Part shown: piece after piece, positions 45,156-53,876 of the stretch
How positions within the stretch are numbered: position 1 is the first letter of the stretch
How the letters are laid out: the number at the start of each line of letters is the position of its first letter
Assembly (NCBI GenBank): GCA_022760435.1
Contig: JALEFY010000008.1
Coordinates: forward strand, 31,055 to 95,054
Direction of reading: 5' to 3'
Length of the DNA stretch: 64,000 bases
DNA from: Neomegalonema sp.
GTDB taxonomy: Bacteria > Pseudomonadota > Alphaproteobacteria > Rhodobacterales > Rhodobacteraceae
The notes under the pieces: model-generated
Seen by the model: only the letters and a program-made list of their open reading frames with translations
Told to the model about the DNA's origin: nothing
Database searches by the model: none
Made by a program: the position numbers and the translations under genes

Positions 45156-46691
45156 CTAGCATGCAGAAAACAGGCCGGAATGCGCCTCCCGCAGCGCCTT
45201 CTTTTGCACCTTGCCCATGGTGTTGCGCGGCAGCGCCTCGACGAAGAACACGCGCTTGGGCTGCTTGAACTTCGCGAGCTGATCGCTCAGTGCCGCTTGC
45301 ACCGCGGCCTCTTCGAGGCTGGCGCCGGGCTCGCGCACCACCACCGCCACCACTCCTTCGCCAAAATCGGGATGCGGCACGCCGATCACCGCGCTCTCGA
45401 GCACGCCCTCTAGCGCGTCGATCGCCTCCTCGACCTCCTTGGGGTAGATGTTGAGCCCGCCGGAGATGATCAGATCCTTGGCCCGGCCGACGATCACCAC
45501 ATAGCCATCCGGGTCGCGCATCGCCAGATCGCCGGTGATGAAGAACCCGTCGGGGCGCATCTCCTCGGCGGTCTTCTCCGGCATCTGCCAATAGCCCTGA
45601 AAGACATTCGGCCCCTTCACCTCGATCACCCCGATCTGCCCATCGGCCACCGGAGCGCCGGTCTCGGGATCGACGATGCGCAGATCCACCCCCGGCAGCG
45701 CGAAGCCGACCGTGCCAGCGCGGCGCTCGCCCTCATAGGGGTTGGAGGTGTTCATGTTGGTCTCGGTCATCCCGTAGCGCTCGAGGATGCGGTGCCCGGT
45801 GCGCGCCTCGAAGGCCCGATGGGTCTCCGCCAGCAGCGGCGCCGAGCCGGAGACGAACAGGCGCATATTGCCTGCGATCTCCCCCGTGAAGCGCGGATCA
45901 TCGAGCAGGCGCGTGTAAAAGGTCGGCACCCCCATCATCGCACTCGCGCGCGGCATCGCCGCCAACACCTGATCGAGATCGAATTTGGGCAAGAAGATCA
46001 TCGACCCCCCCGCGATCAGGGTGACATTGCTCGCCACGAACAGCCCATGGGTATGGTAGATCGGCAGGACATGGATCAGCACGTCCCGCGCGGTGAAGCG
46101 CCAATGCTCGGCCAACGCCGCCGAGTTGGAATAGAGATTGTCATGGCTGAGCATCGCGCCCTTGGAGCGCCCGGTGGTGCCGGACGTGTAGAGGATCGCC
46201 GCGAGATCCGGTCCCTTGCGCGGGACGGTCTCAAATTCGGGCGAGGCCGCGAGGCCCAGCGCCGCCATGGTGCCCGCCTTCTCGCCCGCCTCGGCGCTCC
46301 AGACCCCCAGCGTTTCGAGCCGCGCACCGGCCTCGGCCGCCACCGGTGCCAGCGCCTGCGCGCTCGCGGGATCGCAGACGAAGACCTTCGGCGTCGCGTT
46401 GCCGAGGAAGTAGCGCACTTCCGCCGGGGTATAGGCCGTATTGAGCGGCAGGAACACCGCTCCGGCGCGCACGGTTCCCAGATAGAGCATCAGCGCCTCG
46501 ATGCTCTTGGGCACCTGCACCGCCACCCGATCGCCGGGCACCACCCCCATGCTGGTGAGCACATTGGCAAAGCGGGCCGAGACGTCGAGCACGTCCTGAT
46601 AGGTATAGACCCGCCCATCGGGCAGCTCGGCAAAGCGCGCCGCGTGATCGAACCCATTGGCCATCCGGGTGAAGAGGTTCTGATCGGACAT
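45156..46691 (-). CDS. Malonyl-CoA synthetase-like acyl-CoA ligase
   Basis: ANL-superfamily enzyme of 511 aa activating a carboxylate (probably malonate) with ATP and CoA. ATG 46691 is preceded by AGGAG at 9 bases. It has the P-loop LYTSGTTGRSKGAMLSH, ERYGMTETNMNTSNPYEGER (typical of MatB-type ligases), GYVVIVGRAKDLIISGG and a C-terminal catalytic Lys in NTMGKVQKKALRE. No malonyl-CoA decarboxylase gene is adjacent in the window, so the metabolic setting is inferred. Confidence 0.85.
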   Translation of the reverse strand: MSDQNLFTRMANGFDHAARFAELPDGRVYTYQDVLDVSARFANVLTSMGVVPGDRVAVQVPKSIEALMLYLGTVRAGAVFLPLNTAYTPAEVRYFLGNATPKVFVCDPASAQALAPVAAEAGARLETLGVWSAEAGEKAGTMAALGLAASPEFETVPRKGPDLAAILYTSGTTGRSKGAMLSHDNLYSNSAALAEHWRFTARDVLIHVLPIYHTHGLFVASNVTLIAGGSMIFLPKFDLDQVLAAMPRASAMMGVPTFYTRLLDDPRFTGEIAGNMRLFVSGSAPLLAETHRAFEARTGHRILERYGMTETNMNTSNPYEGERRAGTVGFALPGVDLRIVDPETGAPVADGQIGVIEVKGPNVFQGYWQMPEKTAEEMRPDGFFITGDLAMRDPDGYVVIVGRAKDLIISGGLNIYPKEVEEAIDALEGVLESAVIGVPHPDFGEGVVAVVVREPGASLEEAAVQAALSDQLAKFKQPKRVFFVEALPRNTMGKVQKKALREAHSGLFSAC

Positions 46692-46786
46692 GGGGCAAGC
46701 TCCTGCGCGCTGATTGAGACCGACCTCTCTCATGCCCGCAGATCAGGAGCAGATAAAGCGTTTTCGCCCGCAAAGGCCAGGCTCCC

Positions 46787-47206
46787 TCACTCGCGGCGCA
46801 ACACCGCGGCGTCCTGCGCACCGAGCCGACGCAATTCCCATTCGCGAAAACGCTCCAGATCGCCGCGCGCGAAATCGAGAGCGAGGGCGAAGATCGCCAC
46901 ATCATCGAGAAAGCCGAGGCCCGGAATGAGATCGGGGATGAAATCGATCGGGGTAATCAGATAGAGCAAGGCTGCCCCGAGCGCGGAGATCACGCCCCAG
47001 GGCACATCGCGATAGGCGCCATCCCAATAGGCGCGCAGCAAGCGGATGACGGTTTTCACATCGTCCCAGCTTCGCCCGAAGCTGAGCCGCCCGCGGCTGC
47101 CTTCGGCATCATTCAAACGACCCATCAGCCGCCCGAGCTTGTCGCGGTCAAAGCCGGCGCGATCTTGCTCAAAGCGGCGGCGATATCGTTCGCTCTCTTC
47201 GCGCAT
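46787..47206 (-). CDS. YkvA/DUF1232 membrane protein
   Basis: A 139-aa protein with a basic, helical N-terminal half and the DUF1232 core: ALGAALLYLITPIDFIPDLI followed by GLGFLDDVAIFALAL. The role of this widespread family is unknown. Its ATG shares one base with the stop of ccmE (47206), so it is translationally coupled to it. Confidence 0.88.
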   Translation of the reverse strand: MREESERYRRRFEQDRAGFDRDKLGRLMGRLNDAEGSRGRLSFGRSWDDVKTVIRLLRAYWDGAYRDVPWGVISALGAALLYLITPIDFIPDLIPGLGFLDDVAIFALALDFARGDLERFREWELRRLGAQDAAVLRRE

Positions 47207-47727
47207 CAGCTACCCGGCTGCCCGGCTGGCTTGCCGCCGCCCATGCCTCCGCCCTTGCCGCCTCCCATGCCGCCACCCTTGCCTTCGAGCGCCTTCTCGA
47301 CCTCACGGGGCATGTAGCTCTCATCATGCTTGGCCAGGATCGTGTCGGCGGTGAAGACACCGTCACGATAATAGCCTTCGGCGACCATCCCCTGCCCTTC
47401 GGAGAACAGATCGGGCAAGAGGCCCTGATAGCGCACGGCCACGACTTCCTCGAAATCCGTGACCTCGAAGCGGACCTGATTATCGACACCGCGCGACAGC
47501 GAGCCTTCCACCACCATACCGCCCAGACGCAGACGCTTGGTCGGCTTGAGCTTACCGGCATTGGCATCGGAAACCAGCACCGAGGGGTCGGTATAAAAGG
47601 CGAAGGCATCGGTGAAGGAAAACCCGATGATCGTGGCCGAACCGACCAGCGCCACCGCGCCCAGCGCCAGCATCAGGATGCGCCGACGCTTACGCTCACC
47701 GACCGTCCGCCGCTTCTTCACTGCCAT
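47206..47727 (-). CDS. ccmE: Cytochrome c maturation heme chaperone CcmE
   Basis: Membrane-anchored periplasmic heme chaperone. It has 173 aa, a basic start, one N-terminal helix (LMLALGAVALVGSATIIGF), an OB-fold (RLGGMVVEGSLSR) and the heme-binding His in LAKHDESYMP. The C-terminus is Gly/Lys/Met-rich (GGGMGGGK repeated twice). No other ccm gene is nearby. It overlaps the end of the YihY gene by 32 bases and the DUF1232 start by one. Confidence 0.95.
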   Translation of the reverse strand: MAVKKRRTVGERKRRRILMLALGAVALVGSATIIGFSFTDAFAFYTDPSVLVSDANAGKLKPTKRLRLGGMVVEGSLSRGVDNQVRFEVTDFEEVVAVRYQGLLPDLFSEGQGMVAEGYYRDGVFTADTILAKHDESYMPREVEKALEGKGGGMGGGKGGGMGGGKPAGQPGS

Positions 47728-48847
47728 GCTTCGTATCTCCTTGCGTCAGGAAGGAGGCCCGCACATGCTCGGGGACGTCCTTCAAAATAGACCCACCGCA
47801 GATATAGTACCAAAACCGCGAAAGCACATTGGGCCGGGGCGCGGCAGAGAGCAGCACCTGTAGGGCTGCATCCTGCGCCGGATCATATCCCTCTGGCGGC
47901 TCTGTAAGCGATGGATGCGGCCATTGCGGCTTGCCATCCGGGCCGATCGTCGCCATGGCGATATTGATCTGTGCGCCCAGAAAGATGATCGCCGAACTCA
48001 TGTAAAAGAACAGCAAGGTCGCCACCACCCCGGCCAGACCGCCATGCTTGCCCTCCAGCGACATCACCGTGGAAAGCAGGACCGAGAACCCGATCGCACC
48101 GAAGATCCACAGCACCACGCTCCAGATCACCCCAGGCAGCACCGGCACTCGCACGGGACGCGCATCGGCGGTCTCGTCATCGGCCCATAGGTAGAGCGCC
48201 CAGCGCTTGGCAAAGCCGCGCGGCAAGGTGAGGTGAATGCCGATCAGCAGGATCAGGAACAGCGGCCCGCCGACCAGCGCAGGCACGAAGACAAAGGCAA
48301 TATGCTCGCTCTCCTTGCCTTCCGCAGCGCCCAGAACGCCCAGAGTGATCGTCGCAACCACGATCGAGACCGCGAGCAGGATGAACAGCGAGGCCATCAC
48401 CGCCGCCAGCAACAGCGATTGCATCCGTTTGGCTGGCAGCTTGCGGGTATCGCGCACGTCATAGGCCTCGTTAAAGCCCTTGCGCGCGGACTCGAAGGCG
48501 TTGGATCCGGCCCAGAGCCCGACCAGCCCCGAGATCAGGACCAGGAGCAGGTTCTGGCTCTTGCCCGATTGATTATTCGCAACGCTGTCGATCACACCGA
48601 CCAACACATCCGCCATCGTATTGGGGATGATGAGATTTTCCTGCATCGCCAGGATCATGCCCTTGAGCGTGCTGACACTGTCCGGCACCAGCGCTTCGGC
48701 GGCGAGGATCAGCACCACCACGAACGGGCCGAAGGACAAAAGCAGCGTGAAGGCCAGGTGACCGGCATAAGAGAGCTGATCGTCATTATCGAAGCGGCGC
48801 AGCGTCTCTTTCGTCACACCCCAGATATAGCGAAACCAAGAACCCAT
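47696..48847 (-). CDS. YihY/BrkB-family inner membrane protein
   Basis: A 383-aa protein with six predicted helices. ATG 48847 is preceded by AGGGG at 6 bases. Family patterns include DQLSYAGHLAFTLLLSFGPF, GLVGLWAGSNAFESARKGFN and a C-terminal LFFYMSSAIIFLGAQINIA. Formerly linked to RNase BN by mistake; the function is unknown. First gene of YihY-ccmE-DUF1232. The tail after the last helix is cytoplasmic and Pro-rich. Confidence 0.9.
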   Translation of the reverse strand: MGSWFRYIWGVTKETLRRFDNDDQLSYAGHLAFTLLLSFGPFVVVLILAAEALVPDSVSTLKGMILAMQENLIIPNTMADVLVGVIDSVANNQSGKSQNLLLVLISGLVGLWAGSNAFESARKGFNEAYDVRDTRKLPAKRMQSLLLAAVMASLFILLAVSIVVATITLGVLGAAEGKESEHIAFVFVPALVGGPLFLILLIGIHLTLPRGFAKRWALYLWADDETADARPVRVPVLPGVIWSVVLWIFGAIGFSVLLSTVMSLEGKHGGLAGVVATLLFFYMSSAIIFLGAQINIAMATIGPDGKPQWPHPSLTEPPEGYDPAQDAALQVLLSAAPRPNVLSRFWYYICGGSILKDVPEHVRASFLTQGDTKHGSEEAADGR

Positions 48848-48940
48848 AAACGACCCCTGAAACAAGACGCGACCGATATCTCTTGACTGGCACATATCGC
48901 CGCCCGGCGCAAATCGCGCGGCGCAACGCGCATCGCTCGA

Positions 48941-49882
48941 TCAGTTCAAGTCGAACCGCACTTGCGTGGCGAAACGATGCCCATCTGCGCCGATGGCGGC
49001 AGGCGCCGCGCTGAACGGGGCGGCACGCTGCGCGGCACGCAGCGCGGCCTTGTCGAGCAAGGCCGAGCCCGATGAGCGCTCCAGGATCGCCTCGATCAAG
49101 CGTCCATTGCGGGCAACCACGAGGATCAGGCGCACGGAACCGGTGACGCCGCGCGCGCGGGCGCGGGGGGGATAGTGTTTGCTTCGGGCAATCGCGCGGT
49201 GGATCTCCCGCCCCCATTGCGAGAGCGCATCCAGCCGCCCCTGCTCGGTCTCCCCATCCAAGCCCGGACTGCCCGCTGACGCTTGCGTCTGCCCAACTGA
49301 CGCTTGCGTTTGCGCACCTGACGCTTGCGCCTGCCCGGCTGACGCTTGTCTTGCCCCTTCAAGGCGCGGTCCGGGCTCGGACATCTCGCCCACCGCCTGC
49401 GATGGCTGCGAAGGCGATCTTGGGACTTTCGGACGATCGGGGCGCGGTTTGGGCCGCAAGGCAACGCGCTCAGGTGCCATCTCAGGCGGAATTGCTTCGA
49501 CCGGCGCTTCTACCGAAGTTTCCAGCGCGTAGGGTTGCTCGATGACTGCGGGCGGATCCACCATCTGGGGGATATCCGGCTGCGACACAGGCAAGGGCAC
49601 AGCAGGAACCGGATCAGATCGGTCGATGCTCGCGGCGGACGATGTCGGCGCTGGCGCCTGAAGATCGGCAGGCAGATCGCTTACCGGCTTTGGCGAGGTT
49701 TGCCACTGCCGAACCAAAGCCTCGGCCTGCCCGGTTGAGGCGATCACCCCGACAGCGCCGAACGTGCTGCCCATTTCTGATCCGCCCACCCGTCCGGGCT
49801 CAGCATCACTCCACAGGCCCACCGCCGACAGCGCGCTGGTCGAGATCAGGAAGCAGATCAGGAAATCACCGCGCAGGATCAT
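48941..49882 (-). CDS. tonB: TonB-family energy transducer
   Basis: A 313-aa protein linking the ExbB/ExbD motor to outer-membrane receptors. It has an N-terminal anchor (FLICFLISTSALSAVGLW), a long Pro/Glu/Ala periplasmic spacer and the C-terminal TonB domain (YPPRARARGVTGSVRLILVV). The spacer includes four 7-residue QAS-type repeats encoded by a 21-bp tandem repeat (49276-49359). The ATG overlaps the previous exbD stop (ATGA). Last gene of exbB-exbD-exbD-tonB. Confidence 0.88.
   Translation of the reverse strand: MILRGDFLICFLISTSALSAVGLWSDAEPGRVGGSEMGSTFGAVGVIASTGQAEALVRQWQTSPKPVSDLPADLQAPAPTSSAASIDRSDPVPAVPLPVSQPDIPQMVDPPAVIEQPYALETSVEAPVEAIPPEMAPERVALRPKPRPDRPKVPRSPSQPSQAVGEMSEPGPRLEGARQASAGQAQASGAQTQASVGQTQASAGSPGLDGETEQGRLDALSQWGREIHRAIARSKHYPPRARARGVTGSVRLILVVARNGRLIEAILERSSGSALLDKAALRAAQRAAPFSAAPAAIGADGHRFATQVRFDLN
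49276..49359. repeat. 21-bp tandem repeat in tonB, four copies
   Basis: CTGACGCTTGCG-initiated 21-bp units start at 49276, 49297, 49318 and 49339. On the minus strand they encode seven-residue units (QASAGQA, QASGAQT, QASVGQT, QASAGSP) in the periplasm-spanning spacer. Copy-number change would alter spacer length without a frameshift. Confidence 0.9.
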
Positions 49883-50280
49883 GGCTGCCCCGCCCCCTCA
49901 TCGCTCGCGACCGGTTCGGTCAGCAGCCGGATATCCTTCATGCCAAGCGATGTCAGTTCCGAGACCGTGCGCACCAGCTTCTGCGCCGAGACCGCCCGAT
50001 CCGCCCGCAGATAGAGCGGCGGGACCGACTGTGCGGCGAGCTTGATCGCATCTTGCCCACGCGCCGCGCCAAAGCCGAGTTCCCCTGCGCTATTGACGAC
50101 CAGAATCTGCGCGCTCTCTTCAGCCCGGTTCGCATCAGAACGGGGCGGCACCGCCTCAAGCGGCATCGGGCGGATCAAGGTGGCGCTCATCAGAAAGAAG
50201 ATCAGCAGCAAGAACACCACATTGATCATCGGCACAACGCTTTCAGCGCGTTCCGGACGCGGGGCCGGGCTCAGATCCAT
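49879..50280 (-). CDS. exbD: ExbD/TolR-family protein (second copy)
   Basis: A 133-aa proton-channel subunit. A cytoplasmic N-terminus is followed by a single helix with the essential Asp-equivalent region replaced by PMINVVFLLLIFFLM: Asn instead of the usual Asp in MIDVVF. The periplasmic domain follows. It lies 5 bases after the first exbD, and its stop overlaps the tonB start. The Asn may impair proton coupling; a division of labour between the two copies is plausible. Confidence 0.88.
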   Translation of the reverse strand: MDLSPAPRPERAESVVPMINVVFLLLIFFLMSATLIRPMPLEAVPPRSDANRAEESAQILVVNSAGELGFGAARGQDAIKLAAQSVPPLYLRADRAVSAQKLVRTVSELTSLGMKDIRLLTEPVASDEGAGQP

Positions 50281-50285
50281 CGCGC

Positions 50286-50711
50286 CTACTCCGCCAGAAC
50301 GATAGAGCGATAGCCCGCACCGCGCAGCACTTGCAACACATCGACCAACCGCTGGAGCGCCACTCCCTCACCGGGCTGCAACACCAGCGGCGCCTCGCGA
50401 TCCGGGAGCCGCGCGAGCATATGCTCCTCCAGATCCTCGAAACGCACGGCAAAGCCGTTCACCAGCACCTTTTGCCCTTGCGCTTCCCCTTGCCCTTCCC
50501 CTTCCCCTTGCGCTTGCACTTGCACCAGGCGCGGTGCCAACTCCGGCGCGGCAACCCCGCCCAATGCCTCGGCCTTCAGCGGAATTTCCTGAAGACTGGA
50601 AAAGCGCGAGGCGAGCATGAAAAAGATCAACAGCAAGAACACGACATCGATCATCGGGGTCAGGCTCACCAACCGCTTGCGACGGTGCTGCGAGGGCAGG
50701 GAGATCGCCAT
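50286..50711 (-). CDS. exbD: ExbD/TolR-family protein (first copy)
   Basis: A 141-aa subunit with the canonical TPMIDVVFLLLIFFML helix, including the proton-carrying Asp. The periplasmic domain contains a low-complexity Gln/Gly/Glu insertion (QAQGEGEGQGEAQGQ) encoded by a CTTCCC-like microsatellite near 50470-50530. It begins immediately after exbB ends. Together with the next exbD (which has Asn at the Asp position) it suggests a heteromeric ExbD pair. Confidence 0.9.
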   Translation of the reverse strand: MAISLPSQHRRKRLVSLTPMIDVVFLLLIFFMLASRFSSLQEIPLKAEALGGVAAPELAPRLVQVQAQGEGEGQGEAQGQKVLVNGFAVRFEDLEEHMLARLPDREAPLVLQPGEGVALQRLVDVLQVLRGAGYRSIVLAE

Positions 50712-51230
50712 TTATGAGCCCTCGGCCAGAAAGAACCGCGCCGCCGCGTCCTCGAGCCGCAACCGCGCGCCTTCGACAACGCTCTCACTCCAGCCCAGGG
50801 CGAGACCAGCCGGGATCGCCACAGCCATCCCGGCGGCGGTGGTCAACAATGCCTCCCAGATCCCGCCTGCCAGATCACTGGGATCCGCCCGCGCCCCGGC
50901 ATCCTGCAACACCTGAAAAGCCTCGATCATCCCGAGCACCGTGCCGAGCAGCCCCAATAAAGGTGCCGTGGTCACAATCAACTCCAGCCCGCGCAGCCCA
51001 AGCCGCATCTGCGCAAGCTCGAGTTTCGCGACCCGCTCCGCCTCTTCGCGGCGCGCAGACATCGGCGCCGCCTCGCTGGCTTGCAGCATCCGCGCTTCGG
51101 GCATTCCCTGCCAGACACCTTGCACCCAGAACCGCCAGAGCTTCCACAGCGTGAGGGTCAGCGCAAATACCGCCAGCGTCCCGATCAGCCAGATGATCGG
51201 CCCGCCTTCATTCACCAGCGCGCTCAACAT
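50712..51230 (-). CDS. exbB: ExbB/TolQ-type proton channel protein
   Basis: A 172-aa membrane protein with three helices: GPIIWLIGTLAVFALTLTLW, TTAPLLGLLGTVLGMIEAF (the conserved MotA/TolQ/ExbB signature) and LLTTAAGMAVAIPAGLALGW. With ExbD it uses the proton gradient to energise TonB. First gene of the operon. It is a short form; the loop between helices 1 and 2 is helical and charged. Confidence 0.9.
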   Translation of the reverse strand: MLSALVNEGGPIIWLIGTLAVFALTLTLWKLWRFWVQGVWQGMPEARMLQASEAAPMSARREEAERVAKLELAQMRLGLRGLELIVTTAPLLGLLGTVLGMIEAFQVLQDAGARADPSDLAGGIWEALLTTAAGMAVAIPAGLALGWSESVVEGARLRLEDAAARFFLAEGS

Positions 51231-51310
51231 ATTGCCATCCGATAGACCATGCAGCCTTGTCTTTCGATCATCACCAGAGCCTCACGAGAACCGCCCGCGA
51301 GTATCGCCCG

Positions 51311-52186
51311 CTAGGCCGTCGCGATAAAATCGGGCGACAACACCCCCGCAAAGACCATCTGGGTCGGCCCGGTCAGATAGACGCAATCATCCTCCTCGCG
51401 CCATTCGACATCGAGCGCACCGCCATCCATCCACACGGTCGCCCGCCGCTCGATCAACTCGCGCCGCACCCCGGCCACCACCGCCGCGCAAGCGCCCGAG
51501 CCGCAGGCCATCGTCACCCCTGCCCCGCGCTCCCAGACCCGCACCCGGATCTCGTCCGGCGCGATCACATGCGCGAACTCGACATTGGTGCGCTCGGGAA
51601 ACATCGGGTGGTTCTCGATGAACGGGCCAAGCTTGGTGATCGGCTGGCTCTCCGCATCCTCGACGAAGAACACCGCATGCGGATTGCCCATGTTCACCGC
51701 CCCCGGCCCCCAGAGCACCGGCGCGTCGATCGGGCCGAGCTTCACGTCGATCCGCTCGGTAAAGCTCGCCTCGGCCAGCGGGATATCGCGCCAGTCGAGT
51801 TTGGGCGGGCCCATATTGACCTCGACCCGGCCATCCGAGAGCCGCCGCGCCGGCAGGATGCCGTTCTGCGTGCGCAAGGCAATCTCGTCCTGCCGGATCT
51901 CGGCCATCATCACATCGGCAACGCAGCGTGTGGCATTGCCGCAGGCCCCCGCCATCGAGCCATCGGCGTTCCAGAAGTCGATCGCCGCCGCCACGCCCGG
52001 CTCGCCGCTCTCGCGGATCACCACCAGCTGGTCGAAGCCGACCCCGCAATGGCGATCGCCCACCGCGCGCGCCAATGCCGGCGTCATCGGGTCATGTTTG
52101 CCGCGCGCGTCGATCACGACGAAATCATTGCCGAGCCCATGCATCTTGAAGAACGGGAGCGGTGCGAGAGGATCATATGTGTTCAT
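51311..52186 (-). CDS. dapF: Diaminopimelate epimerase
   Basis: Converts LL- to meso-diaminopimelate for lysine and peptidoglycan. It has 291 aa from ATG 52186, with FFKMHGLGNDFVVIDAR soon after. The catalytic cysteines are in GACGNATRCV and TMACGSGACAA; GNPHAVFFVED is also typical. The open frame upstream to 52393 is Arg-rich and overlaps the start of the divergent vWA gene. dapF is common in this neighbourhood in alphaproteobacteria, but here the operon partners differ. Confidence 0.95.
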   Translation of the reverse strand: MNTYDPLAPLPFFKMHGLGNDFVVIDARGKHDPMTPALARAVGDRHCGVGFDQLVVIRESGEPGVAAAIDFWNADGSMAGACGNATRCVADVMMAEIRQDEIALRTQNGILPARRLSDGRVEVNMGPPKLDWRDIPLAEASFTERIDVKLGPIDAPVLWGPGAVNMGNPHAVFFVEDAESQPITKLGPFIENHPMFPERTNVEFAHVIAPDEIRVRVWERGAGVTMACGSGACAAVVAGVRRELIERRATVWMDGGALDVEWREEDDCVYLTGPTQMVFAGVLSPDFIATA

Positions 52187-52361
52187 GAGCGGGTAATAGC
52201 GCCTGTCGCCGCGCCGCGCCAGAGCCCGCTTGCATGCCCACCCGCGCTCACCTGCACAAGCAAGGCCCAGCTTTGCCCCATTCGCGCCCCGCGAGAGACG
52301 CAGGCGCCCCGTCCTACTCGATGGCGAAGTTTGACCCTCTCGATGAGAACAGGAGCCCTCG

Positions 52362-53534
52362 ATGCGAACCGCCCTGCGCCTTGCCGCCAGCACCGCGATT
52401 GCCGCCCTGCTACTGCTGCCCTCGATCGGCTATGCCAAAACGCCCGAAGAGGCCCCCGAAGAGGCCCCTGCGGGGATCCCCGAGACCCCGCCCGCGCGCA
52501 TGGAGGTCGCCTTCGTGCTCGACACCACCGGCTCGATGTCCGGGCTGATCGAGGGCGCGAAAAAGAAGATCTGGTCGATCGCCAGCCATTTGCAGGATCT
52601 CGAACCCAAGCCGCAGATCCGCTTCGCCCTGATCGGGTATCGCGATCGCGGCGATGCCTATGTGACCAAGCGCTTCGATCTGACCGAGGACGTGCAGAAG
52701 ATCTATGGCGAGTTGCTGACCTTTGCCGCCGAGGGGGGCGGCGACACCCCCGAATCGGTCAATCAGGCACTGGCGGAGGCGATCAATGATCTGGCCTGGA
52801 GCCGGGAAGACGACGTGTTCCGCGCCGCCTTCCTCGTCGGCGATGCGCCGCCGCACATGGATTATCAGGACGACGTGCCCTATCGCGACACGCTGAAGGT
52901 CGCCAAGGCGCGCGATATCATCGTGAACACCATTCAGGCCGGCTCGATGCAGGATACGACCCCGATCTGGCAGGAGATCGCACGCTTTGGCGGCGGCGAT
53001 TTCGCCCGCATCGCCCAGGACGGCGCTATGGTCGAGATCAAGACCCCCTATGACATCGAGATCCAGAAGGTGCAAAGCGAGCTCGGCACAACCGTGATCC
53101 CCTACGGCAAGAAAATCCACCGCGACAGCGTGCGCTCGAAAGCCGGGCTCAGCGCGGCAGCCCCCGAAGCGGCGGCGGCGGACATGGCCGACTACCTGCG
53201 CAAATCCGCCAAGAGCAAGGTGGTGACCGGCGGCGGTGATCTCGTGGAAGAACTCGAGGAAGGCCGCCTCGATGCCGATGACCTGGCGACCGAGAACCTG
53301 CCCGAGGCAATGCAGGCGATGAGCCCGGCCGAACGGCAAGCCGAGATCGACGCGAAACGCAGCCAGCGCGCCGCTTTAAAGGGCGAGCTCGAAACGCTGC
53401 TCGAAAAACGCGCCGCCTATCTCGCCGAGCAGGAAAAGGCCGCCCCCGCCCCGCTCGACAGTTTCGATCGCGAAGTGCGCGGGATGATCGCCGAGCAAGC
53501 CGCCCGCAAGGGCTTCACACCGGCCGAGAGATAG
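52362..53534 (+). CDS. Secreted von Willebrand factor A-domain protein
   Basis: A 390-aa protein with a signal peptide (LAASTAIAALLLLPSIGYA). The vWA domain starts MEVAFVLDTTGSMSG with an intact DxTxS-type MIDAS, then RFALIGYRDRGD and FLVGDAPPHMDY. The C-terminal 150 residues are helical and Ala/Glu-rich. AGGAG is 8 bases before the ATG. Binding partner unknown. A hairpin and then tRNA-Lys follow. Confidence 0.88.
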   Translation: MRTALRLAASTAIAALLLLPSIGYAKTPEEAPEEAPAGIPETPPARMEVAFVLDTTGSMSGLIEGAKKKIWSIASHLQDLEPKPQIRFALIGYRDRGDAYVTKRFDLTEDVQKIYGELLTFAAEGGGDTPESVNQALAEAINDLAWSREDDVFRAAFLVGDAPPHMDYQDDVPYRDTLKVAKARDIIVNTIQAGSMQDTTPIWQEIARFGGGDFARIAQDGAMVEIKTPYDIEIQKVQSELGTTVIPYGKKIHRDSVRSKAGLSAAAPEAAAADMADYLRKSAKSKVVTGGGDLVEELEEGRLDADDLATENLPEAMQAMSPAERQAEIDAKRSQRAALKGELETLLEKRAAYLAEQEKAAPAPLDSFDREVRGMIAEQAARKGFTPAER

Positions 53535-53551
53535 GCCCGCATGCGAAGAGA

Positions 53552-53578
53552 GCCGACGCCTATCGTGAGGGCGTCGGC
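53552..53578 (+). terminator. Hairpin after the vWA gene
   Basis: Perfect 9-bp stem GCCGACGCC / GGCGTCGGC around a 9-base loop, 17 bases past the stop codon. No T-run follows, so termination strength is uncertain. Confidence 0.45.
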
Positions 53579-53630
53579 GATATACGAGCGGACCATACGT
53601 AAAAAATCTCAAACACCGCCAATTTGCCGG

Positions 53631-53659
53631 TTGACGCCCCCACCCCATACCGATAGACA
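53631..53659 (+). promoter_or_regulatory. Candidate promoter of tRNA-Lys
   Basis: TTGACG (53631-53636), 17-base spacer, TAGACA (53654-53659). It would start transcription a few bases before the tRNA. Confidence 0.5.
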
Positions 53660-53673
53660 ACGCACCTCGGTGA

Positions 53674-53749
53674 GAGCCTGTAGCTCAGTTGGTAGAGCAA
53701 CTGACTTTTAATCAGTAGGTCCAGGGTTCGAATCCCTGCGGGCTCACCA
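53674..53749 (+). tRNA. tRNA-Lys(UUU)
   Basis: A 76-base cloverleaf with encoded CCA. The acceptor GAGCCTG pairs with CGGGCTC (one G-U). The D arm GCTCAGTTGGTAGAGC and anticodon stem ACTGA/TCAGT enclose the loop CTTTTAA, anticodon TTT. The T arm is CAGGGTTCGAATCCCTG. It marks the edge of the accessory segment to its right and is a typical integrase target, though no duplicated 3' end is found inside the window. Confidence 0.98.
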
Positions 53750-53876
53750 ATTTTTTCAAAGACTTGAGCAATCTTTGCCGAAGCTCTTCCATTGTCGGGA
53801 AAGCATTGGGGGAAGAAGTCGGTCGAATTTCTCCGACATTCTGTCCAGCCCCTTCAGCGCATAATGTGCTGCGGCG

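Noticed and set aside
51257..52789. 510-codon plus-strand frame opposite dapF
   Set aside because: Antisense to dapF with intact catalytic cysteines; it also runs out of frame into the vWA gene.
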